Assembly: GCF_030052815.1 (NCBI RefSeq)
Contig: NC_079493.1
Location: 125,684,394-125,748,393, forward strand
Reading direction: 5' to 3'
DNA from: Hevea brasiliensis
Taxonomy: Eukaryota; Streptophyta; Magnoliopsida; Malpighiales; Euphorbiaceae
DNA length: 64,000 bases
Both the position numbers and the translations under genes were made by a program. Within the stretch, counting starts at the first letter, position 1; the number at the start of each line of letters is the position of its first letter. This document shows positions 48,394-60,508 of the stretch, piece by piece. The notes beneath the pieces were generated by a model. It searched no databases and had not been told where the DNA came from. It saw only the letters and a program-made list of their open reading frames with translations.

Positions 48394-49416
48394 TATTTAA
48401 TTAAATATTTATATAAACTAAAACCTAAACCCAACCTAAACCTATCATAATTATTATTCTTAAAATATGCATCCACTCCAAATTCAATTATATTTGACCC
48501 AAACCAAATTCAATTATATTTAACCCAAACCTATTCTATTAGTGACATTTGATTATCTCTAGAAGTATGGTCTTAAATTCGAGATCATACAAACCAAACA
48601 CACATAAATATAACCATATGGTTAGCTCCAAGCCTATGAATATGAATTAGGATGCCCATTGCAGTAAATAAAATAAGAAAACCCTTTTCCTTACAACAAT
48701 CACGCGTGGCTAATACCAGTTATAAAAGGAAAAGAAAATCATCTGTTGTTTATATAGGTTTGGATAGGTTATTGTATTCTGTTCTGATGCCTCCCATGGC
48801 TGTTCATCCTAATATCTTCCATTCTATAAAAGCATAATTTGTGTGGTAATAAACAATCCCATTCATTCTTTAAAAATGGCCATGTAGTTGTTCATGTTGG
48901 GCAAGCCAAGGATTAAGTGAAAAGAAAAAGGAAAAAAAAAATCCAGAGAGACCAACAGTACGCAGAGAAGATCAGCAAACTGAGGGCAAGCACTTCTACC
49001 CATATTCCCATTAAAATCCATAGGAAGCCCAATCGTCTCTATCTCACAGATTATTTATGATAAGATAATTTAGCATGTCTGAGCATGTAAAAACTCAATC
49101 AGCCTAACTACCCATTCCTCGCATTCCCAATTTGTTCCCCTGTCACTGTCAACAAGTCAGCTTTACAGGTTGTAGCTCCCTACCTTCCATGTTTACCACA
49201 CTCTTGAACAACTGAGCCAACTAATTTATATTTTACTCTCTCTAAAGAAGCAGAAACCTCACCAAGCAGTTGAGGCACATAAAAGCCTCTACTAAGAGAC
49301 AACCCACTAGGCCACTCCCTTTCTTTCCATCCCTTTTTTTCATTTTTTACATACTACATCCCAAAAGACTTTAGGATGCATAGACGAAACATAAAGAGGT
49401 CTTTCCATAGTTTCAG
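47930..49416. other. AT-rich spacer upstream of the NLR
   Basis: Holds the NLR promoter region, very AT-rich DNA around 48110-48420 and unassigned sequence up to the 3' end of the exonuclease gene. No gene seen. Confidence 0.5.
48347..48390. repeat. (AT)n microsatellite
   Basis: About 22 uninterrupted AT units in AT-rich DNA. Confidence 0.92.
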
Positions 49417-52400
49417 TCAGGTTGATGCCCATTCAAAGTAATGACAGAGGGCACCTCTAGTGGCAGTCCAGTTGCCACAGCCAAAGAAAAGGCTCCCTTG
49501 CTTTGGCCCGGGCTTCCTAACCATTCCTTTGCTGCTCTTCACTCCACAGTAACAGAAAGGGTGATACTGGAAAACAGGACTATGCATTTCCTTCAGCTTG
49601 TAGGGTTGATGTGGTGAGAAGGACAGATAGTCAGGGGACGGCTTCCATGACAATGAACCATCAGTTGTCTGCCACATTAGTGAGTTTGTGATGGAGAATT
49701 TGATACCCCTGCGCATGAGGAGGGCAAGTAGGTGAGCAGTGTTTTTGGCATCATCCAGCCCGCAGTGAGCACGGCCTTGCCATGCTAGGCCTGCGATCTC
49801 CACAGCCTCCTTTAGATTGCACCCAACACCACCAAATACCTCACGGAAAGGAATTTTCAAGTTGATCCACCTAATAAATGTAAACAAATGAGAAAATCAG
49901 TCCATACTAATGCCCATATTACATGTATTTTTTTAGATATATATGAAAGCATCAATAAAAAGAATAGAGACAGAGATAGAGCTTGCAACGTGGCCCCTCA
50001 TATCCATAATGCAGAGTGTAAATCAGCAAACTTTTGTCAATTAAAAAATGATTTGCAAAACAAACATACATTTACCATGCAAGGGTTCAAATCAACAAAG
50101 TTTTATCTGATCAACTCACCGATTAAAATAAGGGGGCTTCCTGATCTTCTTAAATCGGCACTCAGATTCCAACATCACCCGGCAATCCCAGTTTGACCAT
50201 GTAACCACAGCAAAGTTAGTGTTTTTTATCCCCTTCTTCTCAAGCCATTTATCATGCCTAAGGAGTGCCTCACTAAGAGTGACACCTCTGTCCACCTGAA
50301 GCCCCACAGAGACATAAAAACAAGATCAACATCACAGAAATTTTCTATAAAATGATAAGGAGAACTAATCATGGTACATACATAACTCAAGATCCAAACC
50401 CCTTCCATTTCTATAATCCACATTCACTCAATTTGTCCTTTCTTCTTAATATCTCCAACTTCCACAATCAATTATATAATCAACATTTTTAATCAAACTA
50501 TGCGGGCTGTTCGAAATTTTGAGACTCTTAAAACCTAGTTCTACAAAAGTATACTTTTGGTGAAACTTTAGTTTACAAATTACAAATCAAGTGACAGGGA
50601 GGTCTGAAGTTTACTCTCTGTGAAGAAATAAGGGAGGACAAAAATACATGTATAGAAAATAGAGGAAGAAAAAGTCAGGAAGAGAAAATAATCTTTCTCC
50701 CTCCTGTTTGATGAAGTAAAATTGGTTTTTTTTAAGAATAGTAAAATTATGATTTCAACTTTAACTTTTTCCAAAAATTATATATATAAAAAAATATGTA
50801 TGTATAGAGATAAAAACTTAGTTTAACAAAATTTCCCCTCACTCTCTCCAAATTTCGAGAGAAAGAGGATTCTGGGCCTAGCATTTATTTCCCACCCACA
50901 GTCCCAACACTTTCCATATTCCCCACTTTCCCTTCTTTCACATGCAAGAGAAAAGTGAAAACTAGCTCTATTTTATTTCCCCTTGCTTTCTTCTGATTTT
51001 CCACCTTCCCTATCATAGCCTTAAGCTAGACTCTGATTAAGCCTTCAAATGGCCAATAATTGTGAAGCGCAATAACATGGGCTCACAAACAGGTGTCTCA
51101 ATAAGATCACAGAAAGATCATGGCTCAATAAGGCCACCTCCACTTACCCAGTAAAGTTTACTTGATAGTGTTAGCTATTTTTCTTTTTGGTCAGCTACAA
51201 AATAGGTAGGGTACAAGATATAATTATTGTCTTCAAACTCAGCTGCCCCCTAGGAAACAAGTACAAGTAGAAAGCTCCCAAAATGTGTCATTCAACAAAT
51301 AAAACTGGTCTTTTCATACCCAAAACATATATTAAGAACTCAACAACTCCTAGATTCAGAGTTTGATTCAGCTAAATTTTCATATACTTAACAAACATTT
51401 GCAAGAGTTAACTAGTCCCTAAATGTACGGCCTCTACTGGTGACCCCAATATCCTTTTTTGAATCAAGTCAAGCAACTGTACATTTTAAATCCTCCGCCA
51501 AAACATACCACTGTGTAACAGATACTTCACCCGGTTACGTTAAATTTTCTGCCCAGTGTTTGTCAACTTGGAGTTTTCAAAGCAATAATGTTTACAACTT
51601 TTCAAGTGTGCACTTCACTTATAATTATTAAAATACCAAAAGCAAGAAACGCCTCAAAAATCTTAGAATCGTATATTAATAAACTATTAATTTTCCTTTC
51701 AGAATTAATGACACAGAAGAATGACCAAAAAGAAGAAGGGCACAAGAAATACTTTCTGAAAATGATCATTCAATGCCTCATCATAATTATTTTCCAAAAT
51801 AACTACTTCCTTAGCCATCACACCACAGAATACATTTCATGTGAAAAGAGCATGGCATATGGAGACTATTGGCAACTAATTGTGCCATCCAAATCAACCA
51901 CTTCTTATAGCCAATCCTCCATGCCTTCATGTCCTTGATTGATGATTGGGTACCATTGTGGTTCAAAGGTTTTAGTCTCCAACAGAGAGGATAACTTGCA
52001 CAAGTCCTTAAAATATCTAAAAAAATTACAACAGCATATTCATAGAACTTTCCTTTTGACAAATCTCCAGCCTGTCAGAAGGATATCCTTCCTTTGGAGA
52101 AAATAAAAATCAATCTAATCTGGCTCTTACAGAGAAATGCCTCATTGACACTAGGGAATCTAACAGATAGCAAAAAGATTCCTAGAACAAAGGGATCTGA
52201 CAAACTATCTAGTATTTTAAATGCAAAATAAAGGATATCTACAGTACAATGTAAACTGAATACTCCCAGTAAACACTACAAGAAACATGCATATTTAGGT
52301 CTCATTTCTACAAGGTAATGAATGCCCCAACTAACCTGGATTTGCTGGATACCAGTCAGATCCTTGCAGAAATCACTTAGAAGCTGATTGCAAGTTGGCC

Positions 52401-54947
52401 GCACATATGTCTGGAAACAGGCTTCGAGTTGGCCAGTTACACTGCTCACAATGACAGATGGAAACTCGATTATCTCTTGTGGATGGGGATTTTTTTCCTT
52501 GTCACAAGTAGCCTCAAAGTCTATGACTACAAAATACTGAAAATCTTGGAATTGGAACTCATTGGGGTAACCTTGGGAGTACGTATTAAATGGGGCATAC
52601 TGAAATCGAGTTTCCATATGAAAAGGATAAAATTGTCCCTCATAGCAATTCATTTGGCACTGCTGAACCTTTTGAGAGTCAGGGTAGAAGGTTGACCGTG
52701 AGCCAAAATCATGATGGTAGGTCGGTTTGCTGTGAAATTCACTAGGAAGTTCAAGAAATTCACTGCTTATTGAGTGCACAGGTTCCACAACATCCCCAAC
52801 TGAGTGCACACTAATTTCTTCTTTGAGCTCTGTAAAGCGATCATTTGAATTCCCATAAGGGAATCCATTGGTCTGGAGGCATTTTAAGGATGCCTCACAG
52901 CTCCTTTGAATAGTTTCTGCAATAGAAAATCAAAGCAACAAACATCTAAGAAAAAAAAAAATAATTATAATCTGGAATTTCTCACCATCATCAGCCATAA
53001 TTAACCATCCAGCAGAACCAAATTACAAAAGTACAAACAAGAGATGCCAGATATAAGCACACTTGGCATATGGGCACCCATATTCAATTAACCCAAATAA
53101 ACTCCTGTCCACCCATTCACCCAATTATTATCAAATGTAGCCATTTTAATGTATTACAATATATAGCTCTAAACAAGGATAAGCATGGATGGGCCCAAGC
53201 CAGGATAAGGCCTGGAGTCCTACACTCCTACTACGTCAGGGCCTAATTTGCCTGAATCCTTTGAGCTTAGGCCTGACCCTAAGGGAAAAACAAAGACCCA
53301 TGTCCAGGTGAGACCAACCTTAAGTCTTCCAAAATTTTGCTTGCAATCTTGATTAGTTTAGTTACTTCTATTACTTTCACCACCACCATCACTATCACTG
53401 CCACCACCACCATCGCTGCCACCACCACCAACACCAACTGCACCCCAACAAATACAACCAATGCATGCTACCACTACTATCAAATAAACTAAATATACTA
53501 ATAAAAATTGTTATTACATTCGTTGTTTTATTTTCCTACCAAGCTAGGATTAGAATATTTCAAAATTCCCATTCCATTACATTTTTTACTACATTTTTTA
53601 CTGCATCTCAATTCATTACATCCTACCAAACATTGCCTCAGGAGATCCATGAATTGGTGTTAACCGACAATGATCCATGAGACAATAACCTCAATAGACA
53701 CTATGATGCTTTATGGCTTATGTTGGTTTGTCCCCTTGGTTACCTGATATCACATTGGTTTATTTTTTTGGTCTATGCCCAACAAAATACCTGTGACTTG
53801 ATTGTTAATTCCAAGAAGGTTGAGTTATTTTTATTGGACACAACTTTACCACAGTGGCACAAATATGACAGATTTTTCCCACGTAAAGAATCCATCCCAT
53901 AAAGAGTAAAATTAGCCCATAACACTCATTGATTGGATAAAACAAAGAGAATCACACAAGATGTTAAAAGACAGCGTTATTCATCAATCTCCAATGAACA
54001 TGAGCACTGAACACCAAGTTAAGTTCAAACAACCCCAGAAGAAATAACTTCCAATACCAGCACTTCAGAATCACTAAAGAGGTAGATGACCTCTATCTTT
54101 GCCAAGCCAAAATCCTCATAGCTAAGGACAACTGGTATACTATTCTGATAAATTAAAGTAATTATAATATTATATACTCAATACATTTTAAATGACTAGT
54201 AGGGACAGAGTAATCTAGTCAAATGCAGCTCTGTGTCAGATATCTGCACATAAAGTAAGCCCAGAATGAGATGCTTATGAGTAGACATCTACACAACCAA
54301 GCCAAGGACAGCACTAAAATTAAGTTCAAATCAACAAATATGCAACCCCATAACCAGATCTTAATTTTGGTATCGGCAAAACTACATTCAATACCAAAGT
54401 GTATGAGTTCAAATTGTGCACACATTTACAATGGCGATGCTTAAATTATAAGCATTGCAACTGCAATTTCCTCCTACAACAATAAATTCTTACTCGGAAA
54501 GGGAAAAAAAAATCATGAAATTTCATATACATTATCCTTTCAATTCATTAGTAATTTTCCAATCTCTGATGAACATAAAATTACACATTCCCCCAATTCT
54601 ACTAGCAGTCTAATGTCTAAACATTCAAGTCTTAGCAGCATCCCCACTACCCAGCGAACAACAAACTGAGGCTTTAAAATAAAACCCTAAATAATTTACA
54701 GCACCAAATATTAATAAACTCCTCCTATCCACGTTCACCAAACCCGATAAGTAAAAGCCAAGAATTGCATTCTTGCATCACAAAAGAATCAAATAAACTC
54801 ATAAATCCGATTGCAATTGGACACACAGAATTGAGCAACATACTCAAATAGATCACAAATTGAACCGTGAATTCACAAAGCTAAAGGCATAACCGAAAAG
54901 AAATTAAAGAAGCAAAAGAAGTTACCTTTATTTTCAAGGGCCATCAT
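49417..54947 (-). CDS. ERI1/ERI2-like DEDDh 3'-5' exonuclease with GRF zinc finger
   Basis: CDS exons on the minus strand: 54926-54947, 52336-52916, 50120-50295, 49417-49870; GT-AG junctions and a continuous frame of 410 codons. Residues 1-130 are low-complexity and unlike known domains. The exonuclease domain has all five acidic/His positions: Exo I VVIDFEATCDKEKNPHPQEI (Asp140, Glu142), Exo II WSNWDCRVML (Asp238) and Exo III HCGLDDAKNTAHLL (His295, Asp300). The wording matches the ERI-1 family, which trims 3' ends of small RNAs, histone mRNA or 5.8S rRNA. The C-terminus has FCYCGVKSSKG, LFFGCGN and CHYFEW, a GRF zinc finger (Cys366, Cys368, Cys391, Cys402), an arrangement also seen in animal ERI2. 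The first ATG of a tandem ATG pair is used. A donor near 55149 and an acceptor near 55007 suggest a leader intron. The large introns (52917-54925 and 50296-52335) hold no other gene. Confidence 0.9.
53378..53448. repeat. imperfect (CCA)n trinucleotide repeat
   Basis: Interrupted CCA/CAC trinucleotides with CAT and GCT variants, inside the first coding-region intron of the exonuclease gene. Confidence 0.85.
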
Positions 54948-55107
54948 GATCTTCCGATAAATAAAGATCCACCAGCGAGTACATGAGATCTTACTCTGTT
55001 TTGCCCACCTGTACCCACCAATCACACAGAATCAAACACACGTAAAACCACATAAGAGTAAAATTTCCAGAGAGAAAAAGGAGAGAAAAGGCGAGAAAGA
55101 TAGAGAC

Positions 55108-55139
55108 TGAGAGAGGGAGAGAGAGAGGGAGAGAGAGAA
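55108..55139. repeat. imperfect (GA)n tract upstream of the exonuclease gene
   Basis: Interrupted GA repeats about 160-190 bases upstream of the ATG. On the gene's sense strand this is CT-rich leader sequence, probably within the leader intron. Further upstream a (TA)n stretch (about 55195-55209) could serve as the TATA element. Confidence 0.7.
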
Positions 55140-55209
55140 GAGGAGAAACCTGGTGTGATTTGGGGATGTGGGAGAGAGCAGGAAGCTAACTCTTTATATA
55201 TATATATAT

Positions 55210-57229
55210 TTTTTTTGAATTACTTTATAGTTTTTTTATGAAAAATACTTTATAGTTTTACTTATTAGTTAATTAAAATATTTCCAATTTATATACTGAT
55301 TTTTTTGAAAAAAATTATATATTAAAATTTATCATTATAATATACCTAAATATAATTAAAATTATATATGAAATATACAGTTGAGATTTAATTTTCATTA
55401 AAAAAATTAATTAATATATACATAAAATTGATTGACACTATCAATGGCACATATAAAAATTAAATGTTATATAAAAATAAATTTATTTCCTAACAATTAC
55501 TAAAAAAATACTGTATTTTTATGATTTATTTTTGTTATAAATTAATTTAGATTATGCTGGTTCTAATTGACAAAATATATTTAAAATGATTAAATTAAAT
55601 ATTTTTTATTGAAAGTTGTATAAAATTTATTTAAATATATATAATAAATATATAAATTTAAATATAAATATTTAATTTAATAATTATTAAATTCATTATT
55701 ACACAGATTTTAATGACACACTCATTATTAGATTTTAATCAAATTTATTGCATTTGATATTAAAGTTCATATGTTTAAACAAAACGTTTTTATTAATTAA
55801 TATATTTAAATAATTTTTAAATAACAATTTAAAAATAATAATATTAAGTAAACAAACAAAAATTGACTATTTATTTTTTATTTAATTATAGATATATTGA
55901 GAAAAAATAAAGGAATTGTGGGTTGAGTGGGGACCAATCAAGAACAGTAAAATTTAGGAAGAGAATAGAGACCTGTAGTCACGTGTCGAATCTGTGGTGG
56001 TTTTACTGTGTCTCAGTCGTGGGGGCGCGGGGGTTTAGATATTTTATTTTTCTGTGTACAACAGTAAACATGACAAAAATGTGAGTTGGAAGATTCTCGG
56101 CCGTTGGATCTTTTAACTTTTTGTTGGATATTTTTATGCCTATTCCACATTTGATTTTGTTTTTGGTATATGCTATTTTAGATTTTCCCATTTTTTCTTT
56201 TGGGGTTATTGGAATTTAATTTTTTTTAGAAATGTAGGATTAGGAATTTCAAGTAAAATACATATTTTTTAATAATAATACAACTCAATAATTAAAATTA
56301 TATCATAAAATAATTATCTTCTTTGATTTGAAATGAAAAATATGAAATAACTCATAAATTATGGAATCAAATAAATATGTAAATTATAATTTAGTCTTTA
56401 AAATTGATTAAATTTATAATTTAGTCTATATAATTTTAAAATTAAATAATTTAATCATTGACATTTTAATAGTCCTAAGAATCATTTTTCGTCATTAAAA
56501 TTCAATTAAGTTTTTATTAATTATAATAAAAGTAACTAAAATACCCTTAATTATATTTTCAATATAAAAAATATTTAATCAATAAAGTTTTATTTTATTG
56601 ATAATTTAGGCAATATAAAAATAATTTAATCAATAAAGTTTTATTTTATTAATAATTTAGTTCTTATGATCTTATTTTATTAATAATTTAGCCCTTAATT
56701 TGGTAAATGTGAGTCCATTAAATTTAAAATTTTGAATTTAAATTATAAATACAAAAAATATGTATTAATTACTTTAAGATATCTAAAAATTAAAATTATA
56801 AGTATTAAAATATGAATTAATTATTTGTAAATAATTATAATATTTAGGGATAAATTTATAAAATATATGGGTGATTTTATAATTAATTAAAATTTTTAAG
56901 GATTTAAAGTAATTAATCCATTTTTAATAATTTAAAATTTTTTAATTTAAAGGATTCACATTTTAAAAATACAATAATACATTGTTAATAAAACAAAATC
57001 CTACATATTAAATTATTTTCAACTTGAAAATGGAGTTAAAAGTCCTTTGGTTATTTTTGCTAAATTTAATCATAAATTAAAATGATTCTAATTACATAAA
57101 TTAACTTATAGGTATATTACAATGTTGATTACTAAATTGATTAATTTTAAAATTACAGTGACTAAGTTATATGTTTAACTAAATTTAAGAGACTAAATTA
57201 TAGTTTACTCAATTTGCTACCTATATAAT
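55210..57229. other. AT-rich intergenic region
   Basis: No gene seen. Very AT-rich, with a roughly 50-bp direct duplication near 56575-56665 built on ATCAATAAAGTTTTATTTTA. A GC-richer patch near 56020 is unassigned. Confidence 0.5.
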
Positions 57230-58850
57230 AAACTCAACTCAATTAAGTTTTTATCCCAAAAATTTGGGGTCAGCTATATGGATTCGCTTTCTCCACTCTA
57301 AACCATTTTTGGTTAAATTCTCAGAAATTTGTAATGCTTCTAGGTTATATTGTACTACTCTTCTCTAAGTCAATTTAAGTCTATCCTTTTTTTTTTTATT
57401 TCTATCCTCTAACCTAATATGCTCTACTTATCTAACTAGAGCCTCCGTATGCCTACGCTTCATATGACCAAACCACTTCAATCTCCCTTCTCTCAACTTA
57501 TCATCAGTTGGCACCACCCCTATATTTTCTTTAATACTCTCATTATGGACTTTATCTGGTCTAGTATGGCTAGTCATCCATCTTAACATTATCATTTCTA
57601 CAACTCTTATCTTAGACGCATACGACTCCTTCAATGCCCAACACTCACTACCATATAACATAGCCGGTCGTATAGCTGTACGGTAAAATTTTTCTTTCAA
57701 CTTATTTGGAATCTTGCGATCACATAAAACTCCCGTGGCACGTCTCCACTTCAACCATCCGGCTTTAAATCTATGACTAACATCCTCCTCACATCCCCCA
57801 TCTACTTGAAGGACTGAGCCGAGATATTTAAAGTGATTACTTTGGGACAGTACCACTCCATCCAAACTAACTCATTCCCTATCACCAGTTTGGCCTTCAC
57901 TATACTTGCAATGCATGTATTATGTCTTCGTTCTACTTAACTCAAAGTCCTTTGACTCTAGAGTACTTCTCAAAAGTTCTAGCTTTCTATTGATTCCTTC
58001 TCGCGTCTCATCTATCAGAATAATATCATCCGCAAACATCATGCACCAATGAATACTTTCTTATATATGTTTCGTCAATTCATCTAAAACTATTGTAAAA
58101 AGGTAAGGGCTTATAGCTGATCCTTGGTGTGATCCAATTGAGATCGAAAAATCTCTTGTGTCTCCTCCCACTGTGCGCACAATAGTAGTTGCTCCTTTAT
58201 ACATATCTTTCAACACTTGTATGTACCTAATAGATACCCTCTTTTGTTCTAACACACTCCATAAGATATCTTTTGGAACACTATCATAAGTCTTCTCTAA
58301 ATCAATAAAAACCATGTGTAGATCTTTCTTCACATTTCTATATTTCTCCATCAAGCTTCTAATGAGAAAGATCGCTTCCATAGTTGAACGACCGGGCATG
58401 AAGCCAAATTGATTGAGAGAGATAGAAGTATCATGACGTAGTCGATGCTCCACAACTCTCTCCCACAACTTCATAGTATGGCTCATGAGTTTAATTCCCC
58501 TATAGTTCGAGCAACTCTGTATGTCTCCCTCATTTTTAAAAATAGGTACTAAAATACTTCTCTTCCATTCATCAGACATTTTATTTAAGTTTATAATCTT
58601 ATTAAATAATTTAGTTAACCATGTCACTCCCATATCTCCCAAACACTTTCACACTTCAATTGGTATTCCATCGGGTCCACAGGCTTTACTCACTTTCATT
58701 CTCTTAAGTGTTTCATTTACTTCTAAATATATAATCCTTCTAGTATAATTCACATTTTTTTTTATCGTTCTATAGTCTATATTCACGCAATTACCATTTT
58801 AACTATTATTAAAGAGATCAATGAAATTTATTATTGATATTGTCGTGGTT
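57230..58850 (-). mobile_element. 5'-truncated RTE-type LINE, about 1.6 kb
   Basis: The minus strand encodes most of a non-LTR reverse transcriptase. It has PDGIPIEVWK, then LVPIFKNEGDIQSCSNYRGI, FGFMPGRSTMEAIFLIRSLM, MVFIDLEKTYDSVPKDILW, the catalytic CMMFADD near 58030, and after that HFKYLGSVLQVDGG, VLCDRKIPNKL, AIRPAMLYGSECWAL and DKLREGRLKWFGHMK. A TAA after DELTKHI and several frame changes show it is dead. The 3' tail starts with ctcaactcaattaagttttt on the plus strand, the same terminus as the copy at 9367. The endonuclease domain is missing at the 5' side, so the element is 5'-truncated. Frame identity fades beyond about 58850. Confidence 0.88.
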
Positions 58851-60212
58851 TCCCAATTGTTGGATCTAGCTGAATTAAGGGTCTCCTCAATGTTAAATAA
58901 TAAATTAGAGTCGGTGGTGGTTAACAGCCACTTCGATACTCAAGTTAGTAATCAGATTATAAACCAAAATGTTTAATATAATCGAAGTGAGTTTGTTTTA
59001 TTTGCATACCTGTTTCTAGAGTTTTACCTTGCTTTATTTAGTAATTGGGATAAAATTTTGGTTAGATTTTCGCTAATTCCTATTTAAGTTGTAACAGTTA
59101 TCATCATAAAATTATGTTGAGAATTAAGCGTAATAGGTGGCATGATCTTTGTTTGGCCTAAACTCAATGAGAATGCTGATATCTCTGATTTATCTGATAT
59201 GGCAAAACAGGTCGGAATACTTTAGAGATCGCTTCCGAAATCGAATCCTTTAGGTGTTCGGTTTTGAGCTCAAATGGGCGAGCTCTGTCCTTGTCTATCC
59301 CTTTAAATGTTCGTTTTTGAGCTTGGATGGGTGAGCTATATCCGGATCGATTTATTGGTCTTTTATATCATTAATTACACAGTGCATTATGATTATTTCA
59401 AAATTAATTATATTATAAAAATTAATTTCAACAATATATATATATATATATATATAAACTAAAAGAATTTCAAAACATAGTAGTAATTCTTTTTATATTA
59501 TTATTTTATTTATTTTTATTATTTCAAAACAGGATCATATGGTAAAAGAAATTATATAACCGACTTTAATTTATTTAAAACTAGCTAACTACTTAAGTTT
59601 AATAGAAATTAATATTTTTATATCTAATTTAAGTTTTAATATTTCACTTTTTTATTAAAAATATTTTTAGTATTTTTTATATAGTTTAATTATTAAAATT
59701 TATAGGATATAATTATAATATTCTCATTTTAATATTTTATTTTTAATCTTGATATTATTATTATTATTGAATAATTAATATTATAATAAATAAATTTATT
59801 TTTTTATTAATTAATTCTATAAGTTACAATATATGTATTAATCTTAAGTATAATTTTAATGATTAAAGAAAAATTGAAACATTAATATAATAACGTTTAA
59901 AAAAACAAGTAATAATTAATAATAAAGAAATCAAGCTCTTTTTGCACCACAAGAAAAATTTGATTTATTTGAAATAGATAGGTAGATTATGACTTAATTA
60001 ATGCTATTGTTTTATTCCTTTTCATTATCTAACTTTTTAAAAGTTATAATTAAAACTCAATTTTAAAACTATTAATGCATACCTTTAAGGTTTTCTAAAG
60101 TTGTAACATTAAACTCCCAAAATATTTTCAAGATTTTTGTGATTTGTAGAAAGGCAAATTAATTTTTTTTAATATAAATCTAAAATAAATAAATAAATTT
60201 CTAAAAATTTAA

Positions 60213-60270
<58 letters not shown>

Positions 60271-60427
60271 CCTCAATAGTAAATGTTGCGAATAAACTAA
60301 CTAAATACTCGTGTGCAGCATAATATATTTAAAATTTTATTTTTATAATATAATTTTTAATTATTTTATTAATTTTAATATATATAATTTACAAATTTAT
60401 AATAAAATGATATATTTCTAATATAGC
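58851..60427. other. AT-rich intergenic region
   Basis: No gene seen. It includes an unassigned GC-richer block (about 58855-59350) with a short internal duplication of TTGAGCT..ATGGG.GAGCT (about 59262-59335). Two (TA)n runs (59434-59457 and 60217-60269) lie in otherwise A/T-rich DNA. Confidence 0.5.
60217..60269. repeat. (AT)n microsatellite
   Basis: About 26 AT units. Confidence 0.92.
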
Positions 60428-60508
60428 TCTGATAGATGAGAAGCGAGAATAAGTCAATAAAAAATTATAGTTTTGGAGAAGTACTCTAAAGTCAAAAGAC
60501 TTTAAATT
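60428..60508 (+). mobile_element. RTE LINE fragment split by the LTR retroelement
   Basis: About 80 bp matches, in plus orientation, the reverse complement of 57945-58015 in the LINE copy. It contains CTGATAGATGAGAAGCGAGA and TTTTGGAGAAGTACTCTAAA, encoding the stretch after the reverse-transcriptase active site. The match ends exactly where the LTR starts, so the LTR element inserted into this LINE. Confidence 0.8.

Noticed and set aside
53720..53902. 60-codon frame in the exonuclease gene's first intron
   Set aside because: No domain and no splice evidence; intronic chance frame.
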